A DNA stretch of 64,000 nt from contig JACHMT010000005.1 in NCBI GenBank assembly GCA_014208095.1, positions 868,001 through 932,000 of the forward strand, read 5' to 3'. The position numbers and the translations under genes are program-made. The notes under the pieces were generated by a model. The model did not search any database and was not told the origin of the DNA. It saw only the letters and a list, made by a program, of their open reading frames with translations. Of the stretch, positions 44,101 to 51,924 are shown piece after piece. How positions within the stretch are numbered: position 1 is the first letter of the stretch; each line of letters begins with the position of its first letter. This DNA comes from Actinospineispora eucalypti (GTDB lineage Bacteria; Actinomycetota; Actinomycetes; Mycobacteriales; Pseudonocardiaceae).

Positions 44101-45078
44101 GTGAGACGGTGGTGGATCGGATCGGCGCTGGCCGCCCTGGGGGCGTGCGTGGTGCTGGCCGGCTGTGCCGAGGAACCGGTGGTGCGGCCGCCGGGCGCGG
44201 CGGCCGACCTGCCCGCGATCGCTCCCGGGCCGCCGGGCAACCCCGGCGTCGGCGCCCCGACGCCCCAGGCCAACTGCACCAAGTCGGCCAGCGACGCGGC
44301 CGGCATGGCCCAAGCGGTCGGCGGGGCCACCCCGGGTGAGCGGATCTGCGTGACCGGCAACATGGGCGCCGAGCGGCTCACCGTGCGCTCCTCCGGCAGC
44401 CCGGACCGCCTGATCACCATCCTGGGCGGCGGCAAGGCCACGGTCGCCGGGATCACCGTCGAAGCGGACAACGTGATCGTCGACGGGTTCACCGTGCAAC
44501 AGCCGAGCGCCCCCGGCGCCTCGCTGACCGGCACCAACGTGATGCTGCGCAACACCGCGATCCGCAGCCCGCGCGGCGGCGACGGGGACGGCATCCGGTT
44601 CTGGGGCGACCAGATCCGGATCCTGCACAACACCATCTCGGACACCGTCGGCCAGGACCAGCGGCACGCCGACTGCATGCAGACCTTCGCCACCGACGAG
44701 CAGCACCCGGCCAGCACCGACGTGCTGATCGACGGCAACCGGTGCGAGAAGATCGACAACATCTGCCTGATCGCCGAGGGGCCGGCCAGCGAAGCGGGCG
44801 ATGGCAGCGGGCAGGGCAAGTCGCGGCACATCGTGTTCAGCAACAACTTCTGCGAGAACCGGGCCGGACAGGCGCTGTTCGTGGACGACGTCTCGGACAT
44901 GCAGGTGGTGGGCAACGAGATCGTCGGCGGCGTCGACAAGGCGTTCGCCTTCCAGAACGGTTCCACCGGCGCGAAGGTGAGCGGCAACCGCCTGGCCCAG
45001 GGCATCGACTACGAGGTCGGCATGGACGACTCCTCCCGCCAGGGCTACCAGGGCCCCGAACCCGGCGGCGGCCCCTAA
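44101..45078 (+). CDS. Lipoprotein with right-handed parallel beta-helix
   Basis: 325 aa. Signal sequence ending in lipobox VLAGC (Cys about 21), proline-rich linker to about residue 55, then beta-helix rungs with the usual hydrophobic pattern: RLITILGG, ITVEADNVIVDGFTV, TNVMLRNTAIRS, DQIRILHNTISDT, DVLIDGNRCEKI, SRHIVFSNNFCEN, VSDMQVVGNEIVGG, GAKVSGNRL. Acidic residues in RHADCMQTF sit where pectate-lyase-like proteins bind ligand, but no complete catalytic set can be named. Probably an extracellular membrane-attached sugar-binding or sugar-cleaving protein. GTG start at 44101. Confidence 0.8.
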   Translation: MRRWWIGSALAALGACVVLAGCAEEPVVRPPGAAADLPAIAPGPPGNPGVGAPTPQANCTKSASDAAGMAQAVGGATPGERICVTGNMGAERLTVRSSGSPDRLITILGGGKATVAGITVEADNVIVDGFTVQQPSAPGASLTGTNVMLRNTAIRSPRGGDGDGIRFWGDQIRILHNTISDTVGQDQRHADCMQTFATDEQHPASTDVLIDGNRCEKIDNICLIAEGPASEAGDGSGQGKSRHIVFSNNFCENRAGQALFVDDVSDMQVVGNEIVGGVDKAFAFQNGSTGAKVSGNRLAQGIDYEVGMDDSSRQGYQGPEPGGGP

Positions 45079-45083
45079 CCCCC

Positions 45084-45191
45084 GCCATGTCGCTGGTTTC
45101 ACCACGCCATGTCGCTGGTTTCGCCATGCCATGTCGCGCTCTTCAACTGGACGCAATCCGCGACATGCCCTGGTGGAATCCGCGACATGGC
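45084..45191. repeat. CATGTCGC repeat array with inverted copies
   Basis: Three forward copies of GCCATGTCGC, two extended by TGGTTTC (45084 and 45107 onwards), are followed by two inverse copies of AATCCGCGACATG (45154-45189). The outer copies can pair into hairpins. The array fills the 164-nt gap between the beta-helix gene and the acyl-CoA dehydrogenase and may terminate the former. Confidence 0.7.
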
Positions 45192-45242
45192 TGACTGGCG
45201 GTTGGCGGGCGGGGGCGGGGGAGTCGTGGCACTCTGCCGGGC

Positions 45243-46502
45243 ATGGATTTCGAGCTGCCGACAACGTTGACGGAGCGCCTCACCGAGCTTGACGACTTCA
45301 TCCAGCGGGAGATCGTGCCGCTGCAGGAGCAGGACGACAACCAGCGGTTCTTCGACCACCGCCGGGAGTGGGCGCGCACCGACTTCGAGGCGGGCGGCAC
45401 GCCCCGGCCCGAGTGGGAGGAACTGCTCGGCGAGATGAAGCGGCGCGCGGACCGCGCCGGCTGGCTGCGCTACGGCCTGCCCAAGGAGGTCGGCGGCTCG
45501 GACGGCTCCAACTTCGACATGGCGGTGATCCGCGAGCACCTGGCCCACAAGGGGCTGGGGCTGCACAACGACCTGCAGAACGAGTCCTCCGTGGTGGGCA
45601 ACTTCCCGGTGGCGCACATGCTGCTCGGCTTCGGCAGCCCCGAACAGCTGGCCGAGTACATGGAGCCCATGCTGGCCGGACAGAAGCGGATCGGTTTCGG
45701 CCTGACCGAGCCGGACCACGGCAGCGACGCCACCTGGATGGAGACCACCGCCGTCCGGGACGGTGACGACTGGATCATCAACGGCAAGAAGCGGTTCAAC
45801 TCGGGCATGCACTCCGCCACCGAGGACGTGGTGTTCGCCCGGACCTCCGGCGAGGACGGCGCCGCCCGGGGGATCACCGCGTTCTTCGTGCCGGTCGACG
45901 CGCCCGGGTTCTCGGTGGACTTCCACTGGTGGACGCTGAACATGCCCACCGACCACGCCGAGGTGACCCTGCGCGACGTCCGGGTGCCGAACAGCGCGAT
46001 CTTCGGCGAGGAGGGCGGCGGGCTGGCGGTGGCGCAGACCTTCGTGCACGAGAACCGCATCCGGCAGGCCGCGTCCGGGGTGGGCGCGGCGCAGTACTGC
46101 ATCGACCGGAGCGTGGAGTACGCCCGCGAGCGGGTGACCTTCGGCCAGCCGCTGGCCACCCGACAGGCCATCCAGTGGCCGCTGGTGGAGTTGCACACGG
46201 AGGCGGAGCTGGTGCGCGGGCTGGTGCGCAAGACCGCCTGGGAGCTGGACCGGGTACCGCACATGCAGATCAGCGACAAGGTCTCCATGTGCAACTACCG
46301 AGCCAACCGGCTGGTCTGCGACGCCGCCGACCGGGCGATGCAGGTGCACGGCGGGCTCGGTTACAGCCGACACACCCCGTTCGAGCACATCTACCGGCAC
46401 CACCGCCGCTACCGGATCACCGAGGGCGCCGAAGAGGTGCAGATCCGCAAGGTGGCGGCGTACCTGTTCCGTTTCGCCGGCCCGGACAAGGCGGGCCGGT
46501 GA
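45243..46502 (+). CDS. Acyl-CoA dehydrogenase (ACAD10/11-like)
   Basis: 419-aa flavoenzyme. FGLTEPDHGSDATWMETTA and WIINGKKRFNSGMHSA form the FAD/substrate region, and RITEGAEEVQIRK holds Glu near residue 394 at the classical base position. VHGGLGYSRHTPFEHIYRHHRRYRI splits into the flavin-end motif and tail. This subgroup resembles the dehydrogenase half of human ACAD10/ACAD11. The next gene, overlapping by 4 nt, is the APH-like kinase that is fused to the same dehydrogenase in those human proteins, where they convert 4-hydroxyacyl-CoAs through a 4-phospho intermediate. ATG 45243. Confidence 0.88.
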   Translation: MDFELPTTLTERLTELDDFIQREIVPLQEQDDNQRFFDHRREWARTDFEAGGTPRPEWEELLGEMKRRADRAGWLRYGLPKEVGGSDGSNFDMAVIREHLAHKGLGLHNDLQNESSVVGNFPVAHMLLGFGSPEQLAEYMEPMLAGQKRIGFGLTEPDHGSDATWMETTAVRDGDDWIINGKKRFNSGMHSATEDVVFARTSGEDGAARGITAFFVPVDAPGFSVDFHWWTLNMPTDHAEVTLRDVRVPNSAIFGEEGGGLAVAQTFVHENRIRQAASGVGAAQYCIDRSVEYARERVTFGQPLATRQAIQWPLVELHTEAELVRGLVRKTAWELDRVPHMQISDKVSMCNYRANRLVCDAADRAMQVHGGLGYSRHTPFEHIYRHHRRYRITEGAEEVQIRKVAAYLFRFAGPDKAGR

Positions 46503-47536
46503 CCTCGGCGCTGGCCGGCATCGACACGGCCCGGGTGGCGGACTGGCTGGCCGCGCACGTGCCGGGCCTGGTGGCGCCGGTGGAGTTCGAGCTGGTGGCG
46601 GGCGGCCGGTCCAACCTGACCTACCGGGTGACCGACGCCGCCGGCACCCGGTACGCGCTGCGCCGGCCGCCCACCGGCGGCGTGCTCTCCACCGCGCACG
46701 ACATGTCCCGGGAGTGGCTGTTCGTCTCCGCGCTGGCCCCCACCGACGTACCGGTGGCGCCGCCGCTGGCCTACTGCGCGGACGAGTCGGTGACCGGCGC
46801 GGCGTTCTACGTGATGGGCTTCGTGGACGGGCTGGTGCTGGCCGACCAGGAGGCCGGGTTGGAACTGCCGGTGGCGGCGCGCGAGCGGGCCGGGATGGAT
46901 GTCGTCGACGTGCTGGTCCGGCTGCACGAGCTGGACCCGGCGGCCGTGGGCCTGGGGGACATCGTGCGGTCCACCGGGTACGTGGAGCGCCAGCTGCGGC
47001 GCTGGCACCGGCAGGTGCAGCACTCGTCGGTCTCGTACCTGGACCTGCTGGGAGAGGTGCACGACCTGCTCGCGGCCAAGGTCCCGCCGCAGTCCAGCGG
47101 CATCGTGCACGGCGACTACCGGCCGGGGAACATGGCGTTCGACCCGGACGGCCGGGTGGTGGCGATCTTCGACTGGGAGCTGGCCACCTCCGGCGACCCG
47201 CTGGCCGACCTCGGCTGGCTGGTCTCCACCTGGCAGGAGCCGGGGGAGCCCACCCCGGGCACCACGGACGGCCCGAGCACCGCGCCCGGCTTCCCGGACC
47301 GGGCGGCGCTGGTGGCCCGCTACGCGCAGCGGTCCGGACGGGACGTGTCCGACCTGCCCTACTTCGTCGCGTTCAACCGGTGGCGGGCGGCCTGCATCGT
47401 GGCTGGGGTCAGCGCCCGCTACGAGGCCGGCGTGATGGCCGACGACGGCTACCGGGAGTCCGCCCGCGAGCGCGCCGAAGCGGCGCGCGAACTGGTCGAG
47501 CTGGCGCGGGAGGGGCTGCGCCCTCGGCGCTCGTGA
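46499..47536 (+). CDS. APH/choline-kinase-fold phosphotransferase
   Basis: 345 aa. Kinase-like fold: FELVAGGRSNLTYRVTD (nucleotide loop) near residue 30, YALRRPP with the ATP Lys/Arg position, MGFVDGLVLADQE, catalytic IVHGDYRPGNMAFD (His-Gly-Asp, Asp base and Asn) near 200, and the metal aspartate in AIFDWELATSGDPLADLGWLV near 222. It is the bacterial equivalent of the N-terminal kinase domain of ACAD10/11, so its likely substrate is a hydroxyacyl-CoA rather than an antibiotic. GTGA overlap with the dehydrogenase stop. Its own stop (47534-47536) lies in the left arm of the following hairpin. Confidence 0.86.
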   Translation: MTSALAGIDTARVADWLAAHVPGLVAPVEFELVAGGRSNLTYRVTDAAGTRYALRRPPTGGVLSTAHDMSREWLFVSALAPTDVPVAPPLAYCADESVTGAAFYVMGFVDGLVLADQEAGLELPVAARERAGMDVVDVLVRLHELDPAAVGLGDIVRSTGYVERQLRRWHRQVQHSSVSYLDLLGEVHDLLAAKVPPQSSGIVHGDYRPGNMAFDPDGRVVAIFDWELATSGDPLADLGWLVSTWQEPGEPTPGTTDGPSTAPGFPDRAALVARYAQRSGRDVSDLPYFVAFNRWRAACIVAGVSARYEAGVMADDGYRESARERAEAARELVELAREGLRPRRS

Positions 47537-47576
47537 GTGGCGAGTGTCGCTATGGCGTTACTCGCCACTCACGAGC
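47529..47576. terminator. Bidirectional hairpin containing both flanking stop codons
   Basis: GCTCGTGAGTGGCGAGT (47529-47545) and its exact complement (47560-47576), 17 bp with a 14-nt loop. The TGA in each arm is the stop of one gene: the kinase on the plus strand and TetR on the minus strand, so the two coding ends are mirror images (last codons TCG-TGA in each). Confidence 0.88.
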
Positions 47577-48210
47577 CCCGCGCGTCCACGACGCGCAGGG
47601 CAATGTCGGTGTACCGGGCGATGAGCTCCTCCAGGTCCACCTCGCCGGCCGGGTCGTACCACTGCGCGATGGCGTTGCACGCGGCCACCACGGTGCGCCG
47701 GGCGTCCTCCGGGTGGGCGCAGTGGAACACCCCGCGCCGGATGCCGTCGGCGATGATGTCGGTCCACAGCCTGGTCGCGGCGTCGGCCAGTTCGTTCAGC
47801 CGCTCCTGGTGCTCCGGCTCCAGGTTGCGCCACTCCTGCGCGATGATCTTGCTCTCCACCCGCCGGCGCACCCGGTAGGCCACCGAGGACCGCACCATCG
47901 CGCGCAGCCGCTGGGTGGGGTCGTCGCCGGCCGCCGCCAGCTCCCGCTCGCAGGCCTCGAAGTAGTCGTTCGTGCCCTCCCACAGCAGCGCGGCCAGCAG
48001 GTCCTGCTTGCTGGAGTGCCAGTGGTAGAGCGCGGACAGGCTCAGCCCGGCGCGCGCCGCGATGTCCCGGATGGAGGTGCCGTGGTAGCCGCGTTCGGCG
48101 AAGATCTCCCTGGCCGCGTTGGTGATCGCGGCACGCCCGGCGCCGCGCGGCGGGCCGCCGGCGGCCGGGCCGCCGTCCGTCGGGGTGGGCTGCTGAGTGG
48201 GGGCGCTCAC
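47569..48210 (-). CDS. TetR-family transcriptional regulator (KstR2-like TetR_C group)
   Basis: 213 aa. After a low-complexity start (PTQQPTPTDGGPAAGGPP), the HTH spans about 28-75 (ITNAAREIFAERGYHGTSIRDIA, ARAGLSLSALYHWHSSKQDLL). The ligand domain resembles TetR regulators that sense acyl-CoA thioesters in sterol or fatty acid breakdown. It is divergent from an acyl-CoA dehydrogenase operon, with a dyad in the gap (48234-48259), so it probably represses that operon. GTG start at 48210. Confidence 0.86.
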   Translation of the reverse strand: MSAPTQQPTPTDGGPAAGGPPRGAGRAAITNAAREIFAERGYHGTSIRDIAARAGLSLSALYHWHSSKQDLLAALLWEGTNDYFEACERELAAAGDDPTQRLRAMVRSSVAYRVRRRVESKIIAQEWRNLEPEHQERLNELADAATRLWTDIIADGIRRGVFHCAHPEDARRTVVAACNAIAQWYDPAGEVDLEELIARYTDIALRVVDARGS

Positions 48211-48233
48211 CCGGCAAGCATAGGGCCCATTGT

Positions 48234-48259
48234 GAACTTAACGAGTGATCGGTAAGTTC
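48234..48259. promoter_or_regulatory. TetR operator candidate
   Basis: GAACTTA (48234-48240) and TAAGTTC (48253-48259) are perfect 7-bp arms separated by 12 nt containing GAGTGATC. It is the only AT-rich patch in the 54-nt gap between tetR and the divergent dehydrogenase, so it overlaps both promoters. Confidence 0.65.
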
Positions 48260-48264
48260 GGGCC

Positions 48265-49470
48265 GTGGACCAACGAGAGGAATACCGGGCCGCCGCGCGG
48301 ACCTGGTTGCAAGCGCATGCGCCTCGTCCGGCCGACGGGCTGTCCGGTGAGGAGTACCTGCGCCGTGCCCGGGAGTTCCAGGCCGCGCTGTTCGCCGGCG
48401 GCTACGCCGGCATCACCTGGCCCAAGGACGCCGGCGGCCAGGGCCTCAGCACCGCCTACCAGCAGATATTCGGCGAGGAGTCCGCCGAGTACGAGCTGCC
48501 CACCGATCCGTTCATGATCGGCATGGGTATGTGCGGCCCGACGTTGGTCGACCTGGGCAGCGCCGAGCAGAAGCAGCGCTACCTGCCCAAGCTGCTCTCC
48601 GGCGAGGAGATCTGGTGCCAGCTGTTCTCCGAGCCCGGCGCCGGCTCCGACGTGGCCAGCCTGCAGACCAAGGCGGTCCGGGACGGGGACGGCTGGGTGC
48701 TCAACGGGCAGAAGGTGTGGACCACCAACGCCCAGTTCGCCGACTTCGGCGCGCTGCTGGCGCGCACCGACCCGGAGCGGTCCAAGCACGCCGGCATCAC
48801 CATGTTCGTGGTGGACATGCACGCGCCGGGGGTGACCGTGCGCCCGCTGCGGGACATGTCCGGGCGTGCGCCGTTCAACGAGGTCTACTTCGACGACGTG
48901 CGCATCCCGGCGGACGCGGTGATCGGCGAGCTGAACCGGGGCTGGCAGGCGGCGGTGACCATGCTCAGCCACGAGCGGGTGTCCATCGGGGCCAGCCGGC
49001 GGTCCCGGAACAGCCCGCTGGAGTTCGGCGCGCTGGTCGAGCTGGCCCGGCGCAACGGCACGGACCGCGACCAGGGCGTGCGGGAGGCACTGGCCGAGCA
49101 GTACGCGCACGAGCGGGCGCTCGAGCTGTTCAACGTGCGGATGCGGCAGGAGACCGCCGCCGGCAACCCGCCAGGGGCGCGCGGCTCGGTGGCCAAGCTG
49201 GCCGGCGCGCTGCTGCTGCGCCGGGCGATCGAGACCGCCGGCCAGGCGGCCGGCGCCGGCGCGGTGGCCTGGGACCCGGAGGACCACGCCACCTCGGAAC
49301 TGGTCAGGGGGATCAACTCGGTGCCGGCGTCCAACATCGCGGGCGGCACCAATGAGATCCAGCGGGGCATCATCGGCGAGCGCATCCTGGGCCTGCCCAA
49401 GGAGCCGCAGGTTGACCGGGACATGCCATTCCGCGAGCTCAAGGTCGGCACCCAACGCACCCCGGCCTGA
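48265..49470 (+). CDS. Acyl-CoA dehydrogenase, catalytic subunit of a two-gene enzyme
   Basis: 401 aa. QLFSEPGAGSDVASLQTKA and WVLNGQKVWTTNAQFADFG form the flavin/substrate site; MLSHERVSIGAS carries a Glu at the alternative base position; NIAGGTNEIQRGIIGERILGLPKEP ends the fold. The C-terminal GLPKEP form and pairing with a second, shorter dehydrogenase gene are typical of actinobacterial alpha2-beta2 enzymes such as those acting on sterol side-chains (FadE26-27, FadE28-29). GTG 48265. It is followed 27 nt later by its presumed partner and then by a crotonase, a coherent beta-oxidation operon under TetR control. Confidence 0.88.
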   Translation: MDQREEYRAAARTWLQAHAPRPADGLSGEEYLRRAREFQAALFAGGYAGITWPKDAGGQGLSTAYQQIFGEESAEYELPTDPFMIGMGMCGPTLVDLGSAEQKQRYLPKLLSGEEIWCQLFSEPGAGSDVASLQTKAVRDGDGWVLNGQKVWTTNAQFADFGALLARTDPERSKHAGITMFVVDMHAPGVTVRPLRDMSGRAPFNEVYFDDVRIPADAVIGELNRGWQAAVTMLSHERVSIGASRRSRNSPLEFGALVELARRNGTDRDQGVREALAEQYAHERALELFNVRMRQETAAGNPPGARGSVAKLAGALLLRRAIETAGQAAGAGAVAWDPEDHATSELVRGINSVPASNIAGGTNEIQRGIIGERILGLPKEPQVDRDMPFRELKVGTQRTPA

Positions 49471-49497
49471 TCCGGAACACCCCTTGAGGAGAGATTC

Positions 49498-50610
49498 GTG
49501 CAGCTCATCCTGACCGGCGAGCAGCAGGAGCTGCGCTCGGCCGTTCGCAAGTTCCTGATCGACCAGGCTCCGCCGGCCAAGGTGCGCGAGGCGATGGCCT
49601 CCGACGCCGGCTACGACCGCGACCTGTGGCGCCGGCTCGGCAACGAGCTGGGCCTGCTCGGCCTGGTCGTGCCGGAGGAGCGCGGCGGCGCCGGGGCCGG
49701 CCACCTGGAGCGGGCGGTGCTGGCCGAGGAGCTGGGCCGGGCGCTGGTGCCGACACCGTTCCTCGGCTCCTCGGTGCTGGCCGTGGACACGCTGCTCGCG
49801 CTGGACGACGACACCGCGCGGGCCGACTACCTGGCCGAGCTGGCCAGCGGCGAGGGCATCGGCGCCGTCGCGGTCGCGGAAGACGCCAGCGGCTGGGGGC
49901 GCACCGGCGGGGCGACCACCGCCGCCCAGCGCGACGGCGGCTGGCGGCTGGACGGCACCAAGACCCTGGTGGTCGCCGGGGACGCGGCCGACCTGCTGCT
50001 GGTCTACGCCCAGACCCCGGACGGGCCGGGCTGGTTCGCCGTGGACGGTTCCGCCGCCGGGCTGACCCGGACCACCCTGGGCGGCATCGACCCGACCCGG
50101 CGGCTGGCCAGGCTGACCTTCGCGGGCACCCCGGCCCGCCCGCTGACCGCCGCCGACCCGGCCGCCGTGCTGGACGTGGTGAGTGACCTGGCCGCCGTGG
50201 CGCTGGCCGCCGAGCAGGTCGGCGGGATGGAGCGGGCCATCGAGCTGACCGTGGACTACGCCAAGGTCCGGGTGCAGTTCGGCCGGCCGATCGGTTCGTA
50301 CCAGGCGGTGAAGCACGGCCTCGCGGACATGTACAGCGCCTGGGAGCACGCCGTCTCGGTGGCGCGCCACGCCGCGTGGGCCGCCGACCACGACCGCTCC
50401 GAGCTGCCGCTGGCCGCCGCGCTGGCTCGCACCTACATCGGCCCGGCGTACTTCGAGGCGGCCACCGGAATGGTCCAGTACCACGGCGGCATCGGCTACA
50501 CCTGGGAACACGATGCGCACCTGTACTACAAGCGGGCCAAGGCCTCCGAGCTGCTGTTCGGCCCGCCCGCCACGCACCGGGCCAAGCTGGCCGACCTCCT
50601 CAAGATCTAG
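49498..50610 (+). CDS. Acyl-CoA dehydrogenase, second subunit
   Basis: 370 aa. N-terminal all-helical region with TGEQQELRSAVRKFLIDQAPPAK, middle beta-domain with VAEDASGWGRTGG in place of the normal TEPxxGSD loop, and C-terminal QYHGGIGYTWEHDAHLYYKRAKASELLFG. Neither of the two usual base positions carries Glu, which is the state of non-catalytic partners in heterotetrameric enzymes, where the FAD site lies between the two subunits. GTG 49498 has GAGGAG 8 nt upstream. Located between the catalytic subunit and a crotonase in one operon. Confidence 0.86.
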   Translation: MQLILTGEQQELRSAVRKFLIDQAPPAKVREAMASDAGYDRDLWRRLGNELGLLGLVVPEERGGAGAGHLERAVLAEELGRALVPTPFLGSSVLAVDTLLALDDDTARADYLAELASGEGIGAVAVAEDASGWGRTGGATTAAQRDGGWRLDGTKTLVVAGDAADLLLVYAQTPDGPGWFAVDGSAAGLTRTTLGGIDPTRRLARLTFAGTPARPLTAADPAAVLDVVSDLAAVALAAEQVGGMERAIELTVDYAKVRVQFGRPIGSYQAVKHGLADMYSAWEHAVSVARHAAWAADHDRSELPLAAALARTYIGPAYFEAATGMVQYHGGIGYTWEHDAHLYYKRAKASELLFGPPATHRAKLADLLKI

Positions 50611-50670
50611 CGCGGCACGCGCCTGCCGAGCGCGTGCCCAGTTAGACACGCGCGGAAACGAAGGAATCGG

Positions 50671-51477
50671 ATGACCGACGAGTCGACCCTGCTCTCCGAG
50701 CACGACAAGGCCGGCGGGGTGCTCACCCTGACGATCAACCGGCCGCACCGGAAGAACGCCATCGACCTGCCCACCTGGGGCCTGCTGCGCGCCGCGCTGA
50801 CCGACGCGGCGGACAACCCCGACGTGCGCGCGCTGGTGCTCACCGGGGCCGGCGGCGACTTCTGCTCCGGGGCGGACCTGGGCGCCGACCGGGGGCCGGA
50901 CCACCCGCTGGAGCGGATGCGCAAGATCAACCAGACCGGCATCGCGCTGCACGAGCTGCCGGTGCCCTCGGTGGCCAAGGTGACCGGCGTCGCGGTCGGG
51001 GCCGGGGCCAACCTGGCGCTCGGCTGTGACCTGGTGGTGGCCACGCCGAAGGCGCGGTTCTCCCAGATCTTCGCCAAGCGCGGGCTGTCCCTGGACCTGG
51101 GTGGCAGCTACGTGCTGCCCCGGCTGGTGGGCATGCAGCAGGCCAAGCGGCTGGCCCTGCTGGCCGAGATGGTCGGCGCCCAGGAGGCCAAGGAACTGGG
51201 CCTGGTCACCTGGGTGGTGCCGGAGGACGAGGTCGACGAGTTCACCGCCGACGTGGCCAGGCGGCTCGCCGCCGCCCCTCCGGTGGCGCTGGCGCAGACC
51301 AAGGCCATGCTGAACGCCAGCTTCGGCCGCACCATCCGCGAGGCGCTGGACGCCGAGGCCACGGCGCAGACCGTCAACTTCGGCACCGAGGACGCCAAGC
51401 TCGCCTTCCAGGCCTTCGCCGACAAGACCGAGCCGGACTTCACCGGCCGCTGGATGGACGGCAGTCCGAAGGGCTAG
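50671..51477 (+). CDS. Enoyl-CoA hydratase/isomerase (crotonase family)
   Basis: 268 aa. Oxyanion-hole segments ALVLTGAGGDFCSGADL (near residue 65) and VGAGANLALGCDLVVAT (near 110) are present. In the third loop, RGLSLDLGGSYVLPRLVG has Asp rather than the second catalytic Glu, as in PaaG-like and isomerase-type members, so it may isomerise rather than hydrate. Third gene of the operon after the two dehydrogenase subunits, 60 nt downstream; ATG 50671 has AAGGA 7 nt before it. Its stop codon falls inside the hairpin 51476-51509. Confidence 0.88.
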   Translation: MTDESTLLSEHDKAGGVLTLTINRPHRKNAIDLPTWGLLRAALTDAADNPDVRALVLTGAGGDFCSGADLGADRGPDHPLERMRKINQTGIALHELPVPSVAKVTGVAVGAGANLALGCDLVVATPKARFSQIFAKRGLSLDLGGSYVLPRLVGMQQAKRLALLAEMVGAQEAKELGLVTWVVPEDEVDEFTADVARRLAAAPPVALAQTKAMLNASFGRTIREALDAEATAQTVNFGTEDAKLAFQAFADKTEPDFTGRWMDGSPKG

Positions 51478-51509
51478 TCCCAATGCCGTTGAGTTAGTGG
51501 TTTGGGACT
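51476..51509 (+). terminator. Hairpin at the crotonase stop
   Basis: AGTCCCAA (51476-51483) and TTGGGACT (51502-51509) pair over 8 bp across an 18-nt loop; the left arm includes two bases of the TAG stop. A weaker candidate than the others in the window. Confidence 0.5.
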
Positions 51510-51568
51510 TGTCGTCAGCCCAGACGCGCCGGTTCGTCGCGGCTATTCGGCGTTCCAGGGGTCGATGA

Positions 51569-51632
51569 AGATCGACATCATCCTCACAGACGTTCTACTC
51601 GCGGGTAACGTCTCTATCGATGATGTTGATCT
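51569..51632. repeat. Palindromic repeat R2, copy 2
   Basis: Arms AGATCGACATCATC (51569-51582) and GATGATGTTGATCT (51619-51632) pair 13 of 14; inner arms AGACGTT (51588-51594) and AACGTCT (51607-51613) pair fully. In reverse orientation it matches copy 1 at 4471-4534. The gap 51478-51924 (447 nt) otherwise contains no gene; bases 51640-51730 are AT-richer. Confidence 0.72.
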
Positions 51633-51830
51633 CCCACCATGAGCAGACCCCATTCCAGGATGCGCCGACCGATAGCCACAACAGACACGTGAACCACTTT
51701 TGACACTTCAGTCACAATAAGTGAACTCCGATTAGCCCAACCGCACCGTTGCCCAACCCCGAACCCGACCAACACCGGCCACGCTCCGCAATCCACACCG
51801 CCGGCCGGGCGCGCAAAGGTCGCCACCGCG

Positions 51831-51857
51831 CCGCCGTCCAGGCCATCTTTCGAAACC
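51831..51857 (-). repeat. Partial R1 arm (R1-D)
   Basis: On the minus strand it reads GGTTTCGAAAGATGGCCTGG followed by ACGGCGG, matching the R1 arm core GGTT-CTGAAGATCGCTTGG-ACGGCGCGG with three to four differences. No second arm is visible nearby. It lies 68 nt beyond the GntR stop. Confidence 0.55.
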
Positions 51858-51924
51858 AACCCCCGCCGACACCGCACGCCGACATTGACGACGGGCGCGG
51901 CGCCTTAACTGAGCAGCACTGGGG

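Noticed and set aside
46499-47536. Aminoglycoside resistance kinase
   Set aside because: The fold fits, but coupling to an ACAD10/11-like dehydrogenase points to acyl-CoA metabolism.
51476-51520. Possible IS end, because the sequence after the crotonase stop recalls conserved transposon termini
   Set aside because: I cannot confirm the resemblance without an IS database search and there is no transposase nearby.
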